Shown here: positions 17,282 through 27,876 of the stretch, piece after piece
Numbering within the stretch: the stretch's first letter is position 1
Layout: every line of letters starts with the position of its first letter
DNA from: Clostridiales bacterium
Lineage (GTDB): Bacteria; Bacillota; Clostridia; Christensenellales; Aristaeellaceae
NCBI GenBank assembly: GCA_015056055.1
Contig: SVHC01000001.1
Span: 62,001 to 126,000 of the forward strand
DNA: 64,000 nucleotides
Direction: 5' to 3'
Position numbers and translations under genes: made by a program
The notes under the pieces: model-generated
What the model was told of the DNA's origin: nothing
Databases searched by the model: none
What the model saw: only the letters and a program-made list of their open reading frames with translations

Positions 17282-17695
17282 TTACGGATTTCCGGTTCCC
17301 GAAGGAGTGGCAATGTAGTAGGGAAGAATATTGCGATAGCTGCCCAGGGGCTGTGCATTATTAGTGCCCATCGGATAGGAATTGACGGGCTCAGAAGTTT
17401 CCGCAGAGGCGGGTGATTGAGCCTCGATGCTTACAAGCTGCGGGTTGTCGTAGATGTTGTTTGCGGGATCTGTTACAACATAGATCCAGGAATTTGCATC
17501 GATATTGTAGCTTCTCAGCGGCTGCGCGTTATTGGTGCCCATAGGATAGGAAGTGATGGGCTTGGAAGTAATGGCTTTGATAGTGGGAATCAGAATCAGG
17601 GTAATGATCAGGAATGCTGCGACCACAGCGGTCAGTGCTGCCAGAATGGGATTCTTCTTTCTGGGTTGTTCGTAAGCGGAATTGGAATACATCAT
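17282..17695 (-). CDS. Small membrane-anchored protein with duplicated SYPMGTNNAQPL motif
   Basis: 137 aa. A cytosolic basic start (PRKKN) precedes one membrane span (ILAALTAVVAAFLIITLILI, about residues 16-35). The outer part holds two copies of SYPMGTNNAQPL, each followed by a Tyr/Asn-rich tail, about 55 residues apart. No family recognised; the repeats may be ligand- or wall-binding. RBS GGAGG before the double Met start. It has its own promoter and terminator. Confidence 0.65.
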   Translation of the reverse strand: MMYSNSAYEQPRKKNPILAALTAVVAAFLIITLILIPTIKAITSKPITSYPMGTNNAQPLRSYNIDANSWIYVVTDPANNIYDNPQLVSIEAQSPASAETSEPVNSYPMGTNNAQPLGSYRNILPYYIATPSGTGNP

Positions 17696-17741
17696 TCTAA
17701 GTCCTCCTTCCTTAAGTTAAGATTCTACTATCCTCAATTTA

Positions 17742-17769
17742 ATTATAACATTTTTCTGGGGAATGTCAA
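17742..17769 (-). promoter_or_regulatory. Strong promoter of the small repeat protein gene
   Basis: TTGACA (17764-17769), 16-base spacer, TATAAT (17742-17747), with an extended -10 TG on the minus strand. Confidence 0.85.
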
Positions 17770-17791
17770 GCCATTTGGGGAGTACGGCATA

Positions 17792-17830
17792 GCAAAAGCG
17801 AAGGGCAGGGTATGCGTGCGTTCCCTGCCC
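17792..17830 (-). terminator. Terminator of spoIVB
   Basis: GGGCAGGG (17803-17810) pairs with CCCTGCCC (17823-17830); followed on the minus strand by TTCGCTTTTG. Confidence 0.7.
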
Positions 17831-17840
17831 GATAAATCCG

Positions 17841-18842
17841 CTATGCCGCCATTTCGTCGTACATCCACTTTGCATATACGGCATATCCCTGCTGCGGGTC
17901 TCCGACATAGACGTGCGTCACCACGCCGACGAGCTTTCCATCCTGCAGAATGGGAGAGCCGCTCATTCCCTGCGCAATGCCGCCGGTCTGGCGGATGAGT
18001 TCTTCATCGGTGATTCGGATGCTCATGGAGCGCATGGCAGGTGAATCCTGCCGGGTACAGCGCGTGATTTCGCAGTCATATGCGTGTACCTCGCCGTCCG
18101 TCAGTGTGGTCAGAAGGATGGCTTTTCCGTTTTTCACGCTGGCAGGCTCGGCAATCGGTACGGTGCCGGAATAGGCGGATTCATACGGCTTTGCGTACAA
18201 TTCGCCGAACACACCGAAGGAATTGTTTTCCCGGATGGTGCCCACGGGAGCATCTTTCAGCGAAAATTGGCCGATCAATTCACCGGGTGAACCGGATTCG
18301 CTGCGGTTGATATCCACGACGGCGGCATCGAATAAAAGTCCGTCCTCTACGGAAAGAATGTTTCCTGTGTCGATATCCGTGATCGCGTGACCGAGCGAAG
18401 CATATTTCATCGTTTCGGGATCGTAAAACGAAAGTGTTCCGATTCCGGCAGCGCTGTCGCGTACCCATACGCCCAGGCGGCTTATACCGTCGCGTGGGTC
18501 GTGCACGGGGCGAATTTCTCTGGAGAAACGCTTTCCGTCCCGCTCAATCAGAAGTTCCACGGAATCCTTGCCGTCGATCAGATAAAGAAGATGTTCCGCG
18601 CTGGTGAGGCTTTCTCCATTTACGGAGAGGAGACGGTCGCCGGCACGCAGTCCGCTAAGCCGCGCCGGACTTGGGATATTTCCCAAATCAGAATTTCCGA
18701 TTACAACCAGACCTTCCGTTACAACGGCAACGCCGATGCTTTGACCGCCCGGAACAACAAAAATTTCTTCTGCGCCTGCGACCCCGGATGACGCAAGCAC
18801 TGCAACCAGTAAAATGGAAAGTACAATGATTCGCTTGTTCAT
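17841..18842 (-). CDS. spoIVB: SpoIVB-type serine peptidase
   Basis: 333 aa from the ATG at 18842 (AGGGGGAA RBS). It has an N-terminal signal/anchor (IIVLSILLVAVLASSGVAGA), a PDZ domain (about residues 55-125, with LRAGDRLLSVNGES) and a C-terminal S55 peptidase domain. The catalytic His is in YASLGHAITD, and the Ser in the GMSGSPILQDGKLVGVVTHV motif. In sporulation SpoIVB is secreted into the intermembrane space and triggers pro-sigma-K processing. In most spore formers it sits next to spo0A; here the Spo0A-like gene is about 5.4 kb further downstream. Confidence 0.9.
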   Translation of the reverse strand: MNKRIIVLSILLVAVLASSGVAGAEEIFVVPGGQSIGVAVVTEGLVVIGNSDLGNIPSPARLSGLRAGDRLLSVNGESLTSAEHLLYLIDGKDSVELLIERDGKRFSREIRPVHDPRDGISRLGVWVRDSAAGIGTLSFYDPETMKYASLGHAITDIDTGNILSVEDGLLFDAAVVDINRSESGSPGELIGQFSLKDAPVGTIRENNSFGVFGELYAKPYESAYSGTVPIAEPASVKNGKAILLTTLTDGEVHAYDCEITRCTRQDSPAMRSMSIRITDEELIRQTGGIAQGMSGSPILQDGKLVGVVTHVYVGDPQQGYAVYAKWMYDEMAA

Positions 18843-18910
18843 CAAAACATTCCCCCTGCTCTGACTGACGCTGCGCGCCGCTTTTGATAAGCTTTCCGAA
18901 CCGGGGACGC

Positions 18911-18939
18911 GGTATGCTGGCAAATTCGCCTCGTTATAC
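18911..18939 (-). promoter_or_regulatory. Candidate sigma-G/F promoter of spoIVB
   Basis: On the minus strand GTATA (18935-18939), 18-base spacer, CATACC (18911-18916). This fits forespore sigma factor boxes better than sigma-A and matches the known forespore expression of spoIVB. It is based on short motifs only. Confidence 0.4.
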
Positions 18940-18981
18940 CTGCGCATTTTGCAATAATGAAGGATTGCAGAAAATCAGCGA

Positions 18982-19009
18982 TTGCCAAATTTGAGAAACG
19001 TGGTATAAT
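18982..19009 (+). promoter_or_regulatory. Promoter of the secreted hydrolase gene
   Basis: TTGCCA (18982-18987), 16-base spacer, TATAAT (19004-19009) with an extended -10 TGG. Confidence 0.75.
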
Positions 19010-19091
19010 AAAAATGCGAGAGTGTCTGCAAGGGGCAGTAGACTGCATGCAGATGGGCTTGCTTAAATCAGAAAGTGAGGTGTTATCTCTC

Positions 19092-20417
19092 ATGAAACGA
19101 CTGTGTTGCTTTTTTATTCTTTGTATGATGCTGTTTTTTATCCCGGCATCTTATGCCGAAACCGTGCAGGAGCAGTTTGCACTGGCGGTTGTGGATGCAA
19201 TTGTAAATGGAAATTATGATGCAGTAGCAGGGCGCTTTTCCGATGAACTTAAAGCGGAAATGGACGCGCAGGAACTTCGTGAATCCTATGAATCGCTTAA
19301 AACGCTGACTGGCGAGTACTGGGGCGTTCACAGCGTGGAGCAGAGCCAGCTTGATGATACGCAGCTTGTTCTTGTAAGATGCGCATATGAAAAACATGGA
19401 CTGGCAATCAGCATTTCAATCGAGGAAAAGAAGATTTCCGGATTGGATTTTCAGCTGGTCGTGTTGGAGGGCATTGAAGGGCTGGAATATCCTCTGGATA
19501 TGACGAGCCGTGAAATGGTTTTCCTCCGCGAAGGAGAAGCGGATGAAACACCGGCAAAGCTGGTTGTCCCCGACGGGGAAGGTCCCTTCCCGGCAGTGGT
19601 ATTCCTGGCAGATTCCGGTGCACAGGATAAGGATGCTTCTACTTTTGCAAACCGCCCCTTCTATGATATTGCAGAAGGACTGGCAAGGGCGGGAATTGCA
19701 AGCATCCGATATGACAAATACACGTATCTGCATACAGGCAGCATGACGGAAGCGGAACTTGCCCGCCTGACCATGCAGGAAGAATACATTAACGATGCGC
19801 TGTGCGCCATTGAAATCCTGAAAGCAGATTCCAGAATCGGTGATATTTATATTGTTGGTCACGGTTTGGGAGCGAAGGCTGCACTGCGCGTGATTCAGGC
19901 AGCAGGTAAGGAAAATATTGCCGGTGCTGTTCTTCTGAGCAGTTCCACCGAGCCGCTCTGGCTGGATTTGGCAAAGCAGAGCACGGCTGCAATGACCGCA
20001 GAACAGCAGGAAAGCTATATGACGATTCTGCTTGAACAGATGGAACTTGCAAATAAGCTGGATACGCTGACGGAAGCAGAACTTCTGGAAAAGACGATTC
20101 TGGGCATGAGCGCGTACTATCATTACGACGAACAGTCTGTGGACGCTGTGCAGGCTGCGCTGGAAAATGCCGTACCGCTGTTTATTGCGCAGGGCGCTCT
20201 GGATTGGCAGATTTCCGATGGTACGGGAATTGAGGCGTGGAAAGAAGCGCTGAAGGATGCTTCCTTCCCGGTGGAATACAAACTGTATGACAATCTCAAT
20301 CATCTTTTGATCCCGCAGGAGGGTGAAGTAACCAAAACCATGCAGGATTATGCTGCGGAAGGCAAGGTGTCGGAAGAAGTTATTTCCGATATCGCTGCGT
20401 TTATACTGGGAGAGTAA
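19092..20417 (+). CDS. Secreted DUF3887 plus alpha/beta-hydrolase protein
   Basis: 441 aa from the ATG at 19092, with GTGAGG at 19075-19080. The signal peptide (CCFFILCMMLFFIPASYA) is cut near residue 21. An N-terminal DUF3887-like segment (about 22-115, AVVDAIVNGNYDAVAGRFSD) precedes an alpha/beta-hydrolase fold. The usual GxSxG nucleophile elbow reads IVGHGLGAKAAL, so the position normally Ser is Gly/His-shifted. The late acid/His region ends in NLNHLLIP. The elbow suggests altered or lost esterase activity. A strong promoter lies upstream; tilS follows after one base. Confidence 0.75.
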   Translation: MKRLCCFFILCMMLFFIPASYAETVQEQFALAVVDAIVNGNYDAVAGRFSDELKAEMDAQELRESYESLKTLTGEYWGVHSVEQSQLDDTQLVLVRCAYEKHGLAISISIEEKKISGLDFQLVVLEGIEGLEYPLDMTSREMVFLREGEADETPAKLVVPDGEGPFPAVVFLADSGAQDKDASTFANRPFYDIAEGLARAGIASIRYDKYTYLHTGSMTEAELARLTMQEEYINDALCAIEILKADSRIGDIYIVGHGLGAKAALRVIQAAGKENIAGAVLLSSSTEPLWLDLAKQSTAAMTAEQQESYMTILLEQMELANKLDTLTEAELLEKTILGMSAYYHYDEQSVDAVQAALENAVPLFIAQGALDWQISDGTGIEAWKEALKDASFPVEYKLYDNLNHLLIPQEGEVTKTMQDYAAEGKVSEEVISDIAAFILGE

Positions 20418-20418
20418 A

Positions 20419-21678
20419 ATGCTGCAAATTCCCGATTATGGGCATGTGCTGGTTGCGCTGTCTGGCGGCGCGGATTCCGTTGCGCTGGCGCTGCTGGCAA
20501 AAAAGAACTGCGCGCGTGTGACTGCCGCGCATGTGGAACATGGAATTCGGGCGGAAGCGTCGAAGCGGGATATGGCCTTTGTGCAGGAGTTTTGCAAAAG
20601 ACATGAAATTCCGCTGCATACCGTCTGCCTGGATATACCGGCTATGGCAAGGGAGAACTCCGTTGGGCTGGAAACGGCGGCGCGTGAGGCTCGATATGCG
20701 TTTCTGCGCAGGATAAAGGAAGAAACCGGCGCAGATGTGATCGCTACCGCGCATCATATGGATGACCAGATGGAAACCGTGCTGATGCATCTGTTTCGCG
20801 GAAGCGGTACGCGCGGGCTGGAAGGTATGCGCGAAAAAAACGGCGATCTTGTTCGGCCGCTTCTGGGATATACCAAGGCGCAGCTTGTGGAATATCTCAA
20901 AGAGCGGGGCGAAGGCTTCTGCGAGGATGAAACCAACCGGCAGGATATTACGCCAAGGAACATCCTGCGAAACCGCGCGATTCCGCAGATTCTTTCGGCT
21001 TACCCGAGGGCTGCGGAGGCGGTTGCGAGGCTTGCGCACACCGTTCGCCTGGAAGGCGAGTATCTTGATAAAGAGGCCGGCAGGCTGATACGGCGTGAAC
21101 TTTGCGGATGGTCGGTTGACCGCGGCGCGGATGAAGCGCTGGTGAAGCGGGCGATTGCTGCGCTGATACCGGATTTTGATTCGGTGAACGATGCATACGC
21201 GGGCAAAGCGGCAAGCCTTGCGCACGGATGGCAGGCGCGCACAGCTTCTGGCAGGATTTATCTCATCGCACCGGATGCGGGAGCGATCGAGGAAACTCCG
21301 CTTGCGGACGGCATTACGCGAACTGAGGTTATGGAAATCAGCGCGATGCCATGGGGCGACACACCGTCACGCGACAAAATGGCGCAGGTGTTCCGCAGGG
21401 ATGCTCTGACGGGCGCGTGTATCCGTGTGCGCCGGAACGGGGATTTCATAAGGCCCCTTGGAATGCAGGGGAAAAAGCTGCTTTCGGATTACATGCAGGA
21501 CAGGAGGCTTCCGCTTCCGCTGCGCGATTTCTGGCCGGTTCTGGCCGTAGGGAACGAGGTTTTGTGGGTAATCGGCATGGGTGTCAGTGAGACTTCAAAG
21601 GTGATCAAAGGTGCACACTGCGTCATGCTCACAGCAAAATATGTAGGACAATATGGAGGAGAAACAAATGAAATATGA
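20419..21678 (+). CDS. tilS: tRNA(Ile)-lysidine synthetase
   Basis: 419 aa from the ATG at 20419 (GGGAGAG just before). The PP-loop ATPase signature [11 protein letters not shown] (residues 13-23) and the N-type catalytic core ([32 protein letters not shown]) are clear; a TilS C-terminal domain follows. The enzyme converts C34 of the tRNA(Ile) CAU anticodon to lysidine and is essential for AUA decoding. The order tilS-hpt-ftsH is the classic Firmicute arrangement. It overlaps hpt by 11 bases. Confidence 0.95.
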   Translation: MLQIPDYGHVLVALSGGADSVALALLAKKNCARVTAAHVEHGIRAEASKRDMAFVQEFCKRHEIPLHTVCLDIPAMARENSVGLETAAREARYAFLRRIKEETGADVIATAHHMDDQMETVLMHLFRGSGTRGLEGMREKNGDLVRPLLGYTKAQLVEYLKERGEGFCEDETNRQDITPRNILRNRAIPQILSAYPRAAEAVARLAHTVRLEGEYLDKEAGRLIRRELCGWSVDRGADEALVKRAIAALIPDFDSVNDAYAGKAASLAHGWQARTASGRIYLIAPDAGAIEETPLADGITRTEVMEISAMPWGDTPSRDKMAQVFRRDALTGACIRVRRNGDFIRPLGMQGKKLLSDYMQDRRLPLPLRDFWPVLAVGNEVLWVIGMGVSETSKVIKGAHCVMLTAKYVGQYGGETNEI

Positions 21679-22216
21679 TTTCATGGACGTTCTGGTTTCG
21701 AAGGAACAGATTGCGGAGCGCGTAAACGAACTGGGCAGGCAGATCACGGACGACTATTCCGGCAAGGATATTACCGTCATCGGTATTCTGAAAGGTTCTG
21801 TACTGTTCATGGCAGACCTGATCCGCGCAATTGAGATGCCTGTGGCAATTGACTTTATGGCTGTCAGCAGCTATGGTGCTTCCACTTCTTCCTCCGGCAA
21901 TGTCCGCATTCTGAAGGATCTGGATGCAAACGTGGCGGGCAGACATCTTCTGATTGTTGAGGACATCATCGATTCCGGCATCACCATGCAGTACCTTCTG
22001 AATAACCTTGCCTCCCGCGGCGCAGCGTCCATCCGCGTTTGCACGCTGCTTGATAAGCCCGAGCGCCGCCAGGTTCCCATTCAGGCGGATTACACCGGTT
22101 TCAGCATTCCCAACGAGTTTGTGGTGGGTTACGGTCTGGATTATAACCAGATGTACCGCAATCTTCCGGAAATTGGCGTTTTGCATCCGGAAATTTACAC
22201 AAATGCAGGAGAATAA
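21668..22216 (+). CDS. hpt: Hypoxanthine phosphoribosyltransferase
   Basis: 182 aa from the ATG at 21668, with GGAGGA at 21655-21660; a start at 21653 would overlap this RBS. The PRPP-binding motif [11 protein letters not shown] (about residues 94-104) and the N-terminal [14 protein letters not shown] loop are typical of Hpt. It salvages hypoxanthine and guanine to IMP and GMP. It overlaps the end of tilS. Confidence 0.95.
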   Translation: MKYDFMDVLVSKEQIAERVNELGRQITDDYSGKDITVIGILKGSVLFMADLIRAIEMPVAIDFMAVSSYGASTSSSGNVRILKDLDANVAGRHLLIVEDIIDSGITMQYLLNNLASRGAASIRVCTLLDKPERRQVPIQADYTGFSIPNEFVVGYGLDYNQMYRNLPEIGVLHPEIYTNAGE

Positions 22217-22239
22217 TGGAGGAAAAGCCACGATTAAAG

Positions 22240-22293
22240 TGGTATAATAATTGAATAGCAGCGCTTTGACGGACGCAGCTTGTATGCGTCCGT
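22240..22293 (+). promoter_or_regulatory. ftsH extended -10 promoter and leader hairpin
   Basis: TATAAT at 22243-22248 with an extended -10 TGG and no clear -35. The leader contains ACGGACGCA (22269-22277) paired with TGCGTCCGT (22285-22293), a stable stem 27 bases before the start codon that may modulate expression of this stress protease. Confidence 0.5.
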
Positions 22294-22320
22294 GCGCAAT
22301 TTTCTGGGAGGACTCACATT

Positions 22321-24297
<1,977 letters not shown>

Positions 24298-24307
24298 CAG
24301 TTCATTG

Positions 24308-24335
24308 AAGCGCCGCTGTACAGCGGCGCTTTTGT
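24308..24335 (+). terminator. Terminator of ftsH
   Basis: AAGCGCCGCTG (24308-24318) and CAGCGGCGCTT (24321-24331) form a near-perfect stem, followed by TTGT. Confidence 0.85.
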
Positions 24336-24408
24336 CTGCAATCCAAACATTCCCATGCCGGCAAAGATGTTATAAATTGGGTAAGACGGCGGGATGGCGG
24401 TTTGTCCA

Positions 24409-24437
24409 TTGAAACTAAACAGGAATTGTGCTATAAT
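24409..24437 (+). promoter_or_regulatory. Promoter of the VanW gene
   Basis: TTGAAA (24409-24414), 17-base spacer, TATAAT (24432-24437) with extended -10 TGC. Confidence 0.85.
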
Positions 24438-24467
24438 TTGAAGACAAAACCAATACAGGGGGAAAAC

Positions 24468-26309
24468 ATGAGCGACCGGTATTCGAATGACAGACGGGGA
24501 AGCGGCGAAACTTCTTCCCGTTCTTCGGGTGCAAATCAGTCTATTCGCCCGCCGATTACCGACAGCCGTGCGGATTACGAAAGGCAAAGGGTAACGACGG
24601 AGCGGTATTATGGCCAGTCAGACCGCACCGGCGGAAACAGCCGGATGGCAAGCGGGTCTTCTGCACCGCAGCGCAGAAGTGATTCTCGCGGTTACTCCGG
24701 ATCATACGGTGATAATAGAAATTCGCGTCCGCAGCAGCGCAGCTATGCGCAGCAGAATGGCGGCAGGGATGCATATCGTACGGATGAAAGATATGCGCCG
24801 AGGACTTCTCAAAACCGTGCATCGGGTGCGGGAAATTCCGGCAATGCCTATCACCGGGATGAGGATTTTTATCCGTCCACGCGCCGTACGACGCCTCAAA
24901 GACGAAAAAAGCAGTCGCAGGGGCCGGGAATCTGGCTTATTTTGCTCGCAGTAATTGTGCTGGCGTTTTTCGGTATACGAATGATGGCGACGCTTGGCGT
25001 CGGAACGCCCACGTACTATGCCGGGCTTTCGGTAAATGGTATACCGCTGGAAGGATATACCTATGAAAACGGTGTCGCCCTGCTGCGCAACATGGTGGAC
25101 AACCGACTTAATTCAACTTACACTCTGGATTACAATGGCAGAACATGGCAGTTTACGCCTGCAAGCGATATTGCGGCACATATGGATGTGGAAACGCAGG
25201 CATCTCTTGCGTGGAATATCGGCCATGTGGGCAGCGTGTTCAGCCGACAGACACAGATCAATCAGCTGAAAGAGCAGCCGATCAATCTTACAAGCGCATT
25301 GCAATACGATTCCGGCGCGTTGGACGCCTTTATTGAATCGATACGACAGCAGATTGATGTGGAACCTGTGAATGCGGAAGTTCGCCTGACGACAACTGAG
25401 CCGGAGCTTATCGGCCAGTCGCAGGATGGATATGCGCTGGATACGCAGGTTTTGAAACAGACGCTGATTGCCTGCATGGAAAACGGAGGCTCACAGGTGC
25501 TGGCACTGCCTGTTATTACGGTGCAGCCTGAAATAAGCTCTGATACTGCGGTGGGCGGACTGCAGCGGATCGTGGACGTATCCACGGATGCAAGCATGTC
25601 CTCCAAGGATCGATTGCACAATATTCAGCTTGCCATGCGCAAGATCAATACTTATGTGCTTGAACCGGGTCAGCAGTTCTCTTACAACGCTGTGGTTGGC
25701 AAGCGTACGGAAGTTGCGGGTTTCAAGGAAGCAACGGCATATTCCGGCAACACTGTTACCAAGGAAATCGGCGGCGGCATCTGCCAGGTATCCAGTACGC
25801 TGTATCAGGCGGTATTGTACGCCGGACTCAAGGTGGATGAGCGCAATCCGCATTCCATGACCGTTTCCTACACGGAGGCGGGCAAGGATGCAACCGTGTC
25901 CGACAATGCCAATCAGGATCTTAAGTTCACGAACAACACGGATCACACCATCTATATCTATGCCTATACGGAAGAAGACCCGGTAACGGGAAAGATTATG
26001 GCAAGAGTGGTCCTGTATTCCAATCCGCTGGATTACAATGTGGTGGTCGAAAATCAGATTACCGAGCGCGTGGATTTTCAGCGCGTATATGAAAACGACG
26101 TAACCGGCGAACATGTATACTGGTCTACGGATGAGGTTCTCAAGCAGTACGGAAAGGCGGGCTGCCGCTGCGCAACGACCCGAATTTTCTACGATGCCGA
26201 GACCGGCGAAAAGCTGCTTACGGAACTGATGTCCAACGATACTTACAGACCGCTGAATGAAATCTATTGGCGTGGCATCCACAATCCGGATGGAACGCCC
26301 AATCGATAA
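24468..26309 (+). CDS. VanW-family membrane protein with long basic Ser/Arg-rich N-terminus
   Basis: 613 aa from the ATG at 24468 (AGGGGGAA RBS). About 150 low-complexity residues rich in Arg, Ser, Gly and Gln precede a membrane span (IWLILLAVIVLAFFGIRMMA). The outer part has a peptidoglycan-binding-like region and then a VanW domain with GQQFSYNAVVGKRTEVAGF and EIGGGICQVSSTLYQAVLYA (about residues 435-455). VanW proteins are surface proteins linked to cell-wall stress, without a proven enzymatic role. The disordered cytosolic head is unusual in length. Own promoter; ridA follows after 18 bases. Confidence 0.85.
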   Translation: MSDRYSNDRRGSGETSSRSSGANQSIRPPITDSRADYERQRVTTERYYGQSDRTGGNSRMASGSSAPQRRSDSRGYSGSYGDNRNSRPQQRSYAQQNGGRDAYRTDERYAPRTSQNRASGAGNSGNAYHRDEDFYPSTRRTTPQRRKKQSQGPGIWLILLAVIVLAFFGIRMMATLGVGTPTYYAGLSVNGIPLEGYTYENGVALLRNMVDNRLNSTYTLDYNGRTWQFTPASDIAAHMDVETQASLAWNIGHVGSVFSRQTQINQLKEQPINLTSALQYDSGALDAFIESIRQQIDVEPVNAEVRLTTTEPELIGQSQDGYALDTQVLKQTLIACMENGGSQVLALPVITVQPEISSDTAVGGLQRIVDVSTDASMSSKDRLHNIQLAMRKINTYVLEPGQQFSYNAVVGKRTEVAGFKEATAYSGNTVTKEIGGGICQVSSTLYQAVLYAGLKVDERNPHSMTVSYTEAGKDATVSDNANQDLKFTNNTDHTIYIYAYTEEDPVTGKIMARVVLYSNPLDYNVVVENQITERVDFQRVYENDVTGEHVYWSTDEVLKQYGKAGCRCATTRIFYDAETGEKLLTELMSNDTYRPLNEIYWRGIHNPDGTPNR

Positions 26310-26327
26310 AAACAGGAGGGTAAAACT

Positions 26328-26708
26328 ATGAAGCAGGCATTTTTGACGCAGAAGGGTCCCAAGGCTGTCGGCCCGTATTCCACCTGTGTGATCGCCGGCA
26401 ACACTGCCTATATGTCCGGTATGATCGGCATTAACCCGGCAGTCGGCGCTATTGAAGCAACCGATACCGAGGGTCAGGCACGCCAGGTTTTTGAAAACAT
26501 CTCCACCGTTCTGGGCGAGATGGGCATGACTCTGGAAAATGTTGTGAAGGTCAATGTATTCATGACCGATCTTTCCGAGTTTGCAAAGGTCAACGCGATC
26601 TATGCCGAGTATTTCAAGACTCCGTATCCGGCACGCTCCTGCGTGGAAGTTTCCAAGCTTCCCGTTGGCGCTCTTATCGAGATCGAAGTAATCGCTGTAC
26701 TGGGCTAA
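26328..26708 (+). CDS. ridA: RidA-family enamine/imine deaminase
   Basis: 126 aa, the usual RidA size. The motifs AVGPYSTCVIAGNTAYMSG and the C-terminal YPARSCVEVSKLPVGALIEIE, with the substrate-binding Arg and Glu, are conserved. It hydrolyses reactive enamines released by PLP enzymes. RBS AGGAGGG before the ATG. Likely co-transcribed with the VanW gene. Confidence 0.9.
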   Translation: MKQAFLTQKGPKAVGPYSTCVIAGNTAYMSGMIGINPAVGAIEATDTEGQARQVFENISTVLGEMGMTLENVVKVNVFMTDLSEFAKVNAIYAEYFKTPYPARSCVEVSKLPVGALIEIEVIAVLG

Positions 26709-26722
26709 ACTGTTTGCATGAA

Positions 26723-26750
26723 GCGCCGCGCCGAAAGGTGCGGCGTAAGT
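26723..26750. repeat. 28-bp direct repeat, left copy (GAAA-tetraloop hairpin)
   Basis: Identical to 26972-26999. CGCCGCGCC and GGTGCGGCG form a 9-bp stem around a GAAA loop. The two copies bracket structured repeat B. Confidence 0.85.
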
Positions 26751-26775
26751 CTGCCAAAAGTATTTTGTCAGACTT

Positions 26776-26941
26776 GTGGCAGGGAAGCACGCTCCCCCGC
26801 CACTGCCACCCTCACCAGATTTCACTGAAATCCTTTGGATTTCGGCCGTGAAATCTGCAAGGAAGCAATTTTTTCTTCAGTGCGCAGGCGCACCTGCAAA
26901 AAAATATGCTCCTCGCGGCGTACATGCCGCCGCTGCGGATC
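26776..26941 (-). repeat. Structured intergenic repeat, copy B (lacks one hairpin module)
   Basis: Carries the terminal hairpin (26776-26803), the double stem (26818-26855: GATTTCAC/GTGAAATC outside, GAAATCC/GGATTTC inside), the T/A-run stem (26868-26905) and the GC-rich end (26915-26930). The module containing CCCAGTGGGC, present in copies A, C and D, is missing. This and the flanking direct repeats account for the 314-base gap before the methyltransferase gene. Confidence 0.75.
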
Positions 26942-26971
26942 GTCTGCCTTATTGGCGATTTTAAGAGGTTT

Positions 26972-26999
26972 GCGCCGCGCCGAAAGGTGCGGCGTAAGT
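26972..26999. repeat. 28-bp direct repeat, right copy
   Basis: Exact repeat of 26723-26750. Here the hairpin is followed by TAAGTTTTAT, which is more terminator-like than the left copy. Confidence 0.85.
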
Positions 27000-27022
27000 T
27001 TTATATGTCGGTGTGATGATTT

Positions 27023-27811
27023 ATGAGAATTATTGGCGAAAAGCTGAACGGATTCATTCCGGAGATGGGGCGCGCGATTGAAACGCGGGATGCGGAGTAT
27101 GTTTGCTCCTGGGCGCGGGCACAAAGCGAGGCCGGAGCAGATTATCTGGATGTATGTGCCTCCGGCGCGCAGCGCGGCGAGGAAGACGCGCTTTTGTGGC
27201 TGATTGACCTTGTGCAGAAGGAAGTGGATACGCCCATTTCCATCGACACACCGGATGCTTTTCTGATGGAAAAGGCGATGAGGATGCTGAAAAGCCCCGG
27301 TATGGTCAATTCCGTTTCGCTGGAAGGCGGTGCGGCGGACAGGATGTTTCCGCAAATCCGGGACAGGGGTTTTTCGTGCATTGCGCTTTTGATGGATGGA
27401 GGAGTTCCCAAAACAGTAGAGGGGCGAATTGCTGCCTTCGAAAAGACCATGGAATGCGCGGAAAAATACGGGATTGATCACGACAAAGTATATGTTGATC
27501 CGCTTGTGACCGCGCTGGGCACGATTCCTGAATCGGCTGCCGTATTTATCGAAACATGCCGCGAGATTCGCAAAAGGGATGCGCACGTTCACGTTGTGGG
27601 GGGCGTGAGCAATGTTTCTTTCGGACTTCCGGCACGCAGGCATATCAATCGTGCGTTTGTCACAATGGCTATGGGTGCAGGGATGGACTGTGCTATCTGC
27701 GACCCGACGGATCGAGATATGATGGGAATCATCTGTGCAGCTGATGCACTTTTAGGTAATGACGAAATGTGCGCGGAATATCTGCAGGCGTACAGGCAGG
27801 GAAAACTGTAA
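27023..27811 (+). CDS. Methyltetrahydrofolate:corrinoid methyltransferase-like protein
   Basis: 262-aa TIM-barrel protein of the pterin-binding (DHPS/AcsE/MtrH-like) group. Motifs include RIIGEKLNGFIPEMG at the N-terminus, GADYLDVCASGA, PISIDTPDAFLMEKAM, and DPLVTALGT with GGVSNVSFGLPARR near the C-terminus. It should move a methyl group from methyl-tetrahydrofolate to a corrinoid protein; no corrinoid protein gene is adjacent. The ATG at 27023 has only a weak RBS. The gene lies between repeat copies B and C, which are in opposite orientation. Confidence 0.85.
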   Translation: MRIIGEKLNGFIPEMGRAIETRDAEYVCSWARAQSEAGADYLDVCASGAQRGEEDALLWLIDLVQKEVDTPISIDTPDAFLMEKAMRMLKSPGMVNSVSLEGGAADRMFPQIRDRGFSCIALLMDGGVPKTVEGRIAAFEKTMECAEKYGIDHDKVYVDPLVTALGTIPESAAVFIETCREIRKRDAHVHVVGGVSNVSFGLPARRHINRAFVTMAMGAGMDCAICDPTDRDMMGIICAADALLGNDEMCAEYLQAYRQGKL

Positions 27812-27818
27812 AAAACAA

Positions 27819-27855
27819 TGCCTCCGAAAGTGGTTTGCTTTCGGAGGCACTTTGC
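27819..27855 (+). terminator. Terminator of the methyltransferase gene
   Basis: TGCCTCCGAAAG (27819-27830) pairs with CTTTCGGAGGCA (27838-27849), followed by CTTTGCTT. Confidence 0.75.
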
Positions 27856-27876
27856 TTGGACGTAATGAAAGTTCAA

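Noticed and set aside
18957-19091. Upstream extension of the secreted hydrolase gene
   Set aside because: It would place the start before the -10 promoter box; the ATG at 19092 gives a proper signal peptide.
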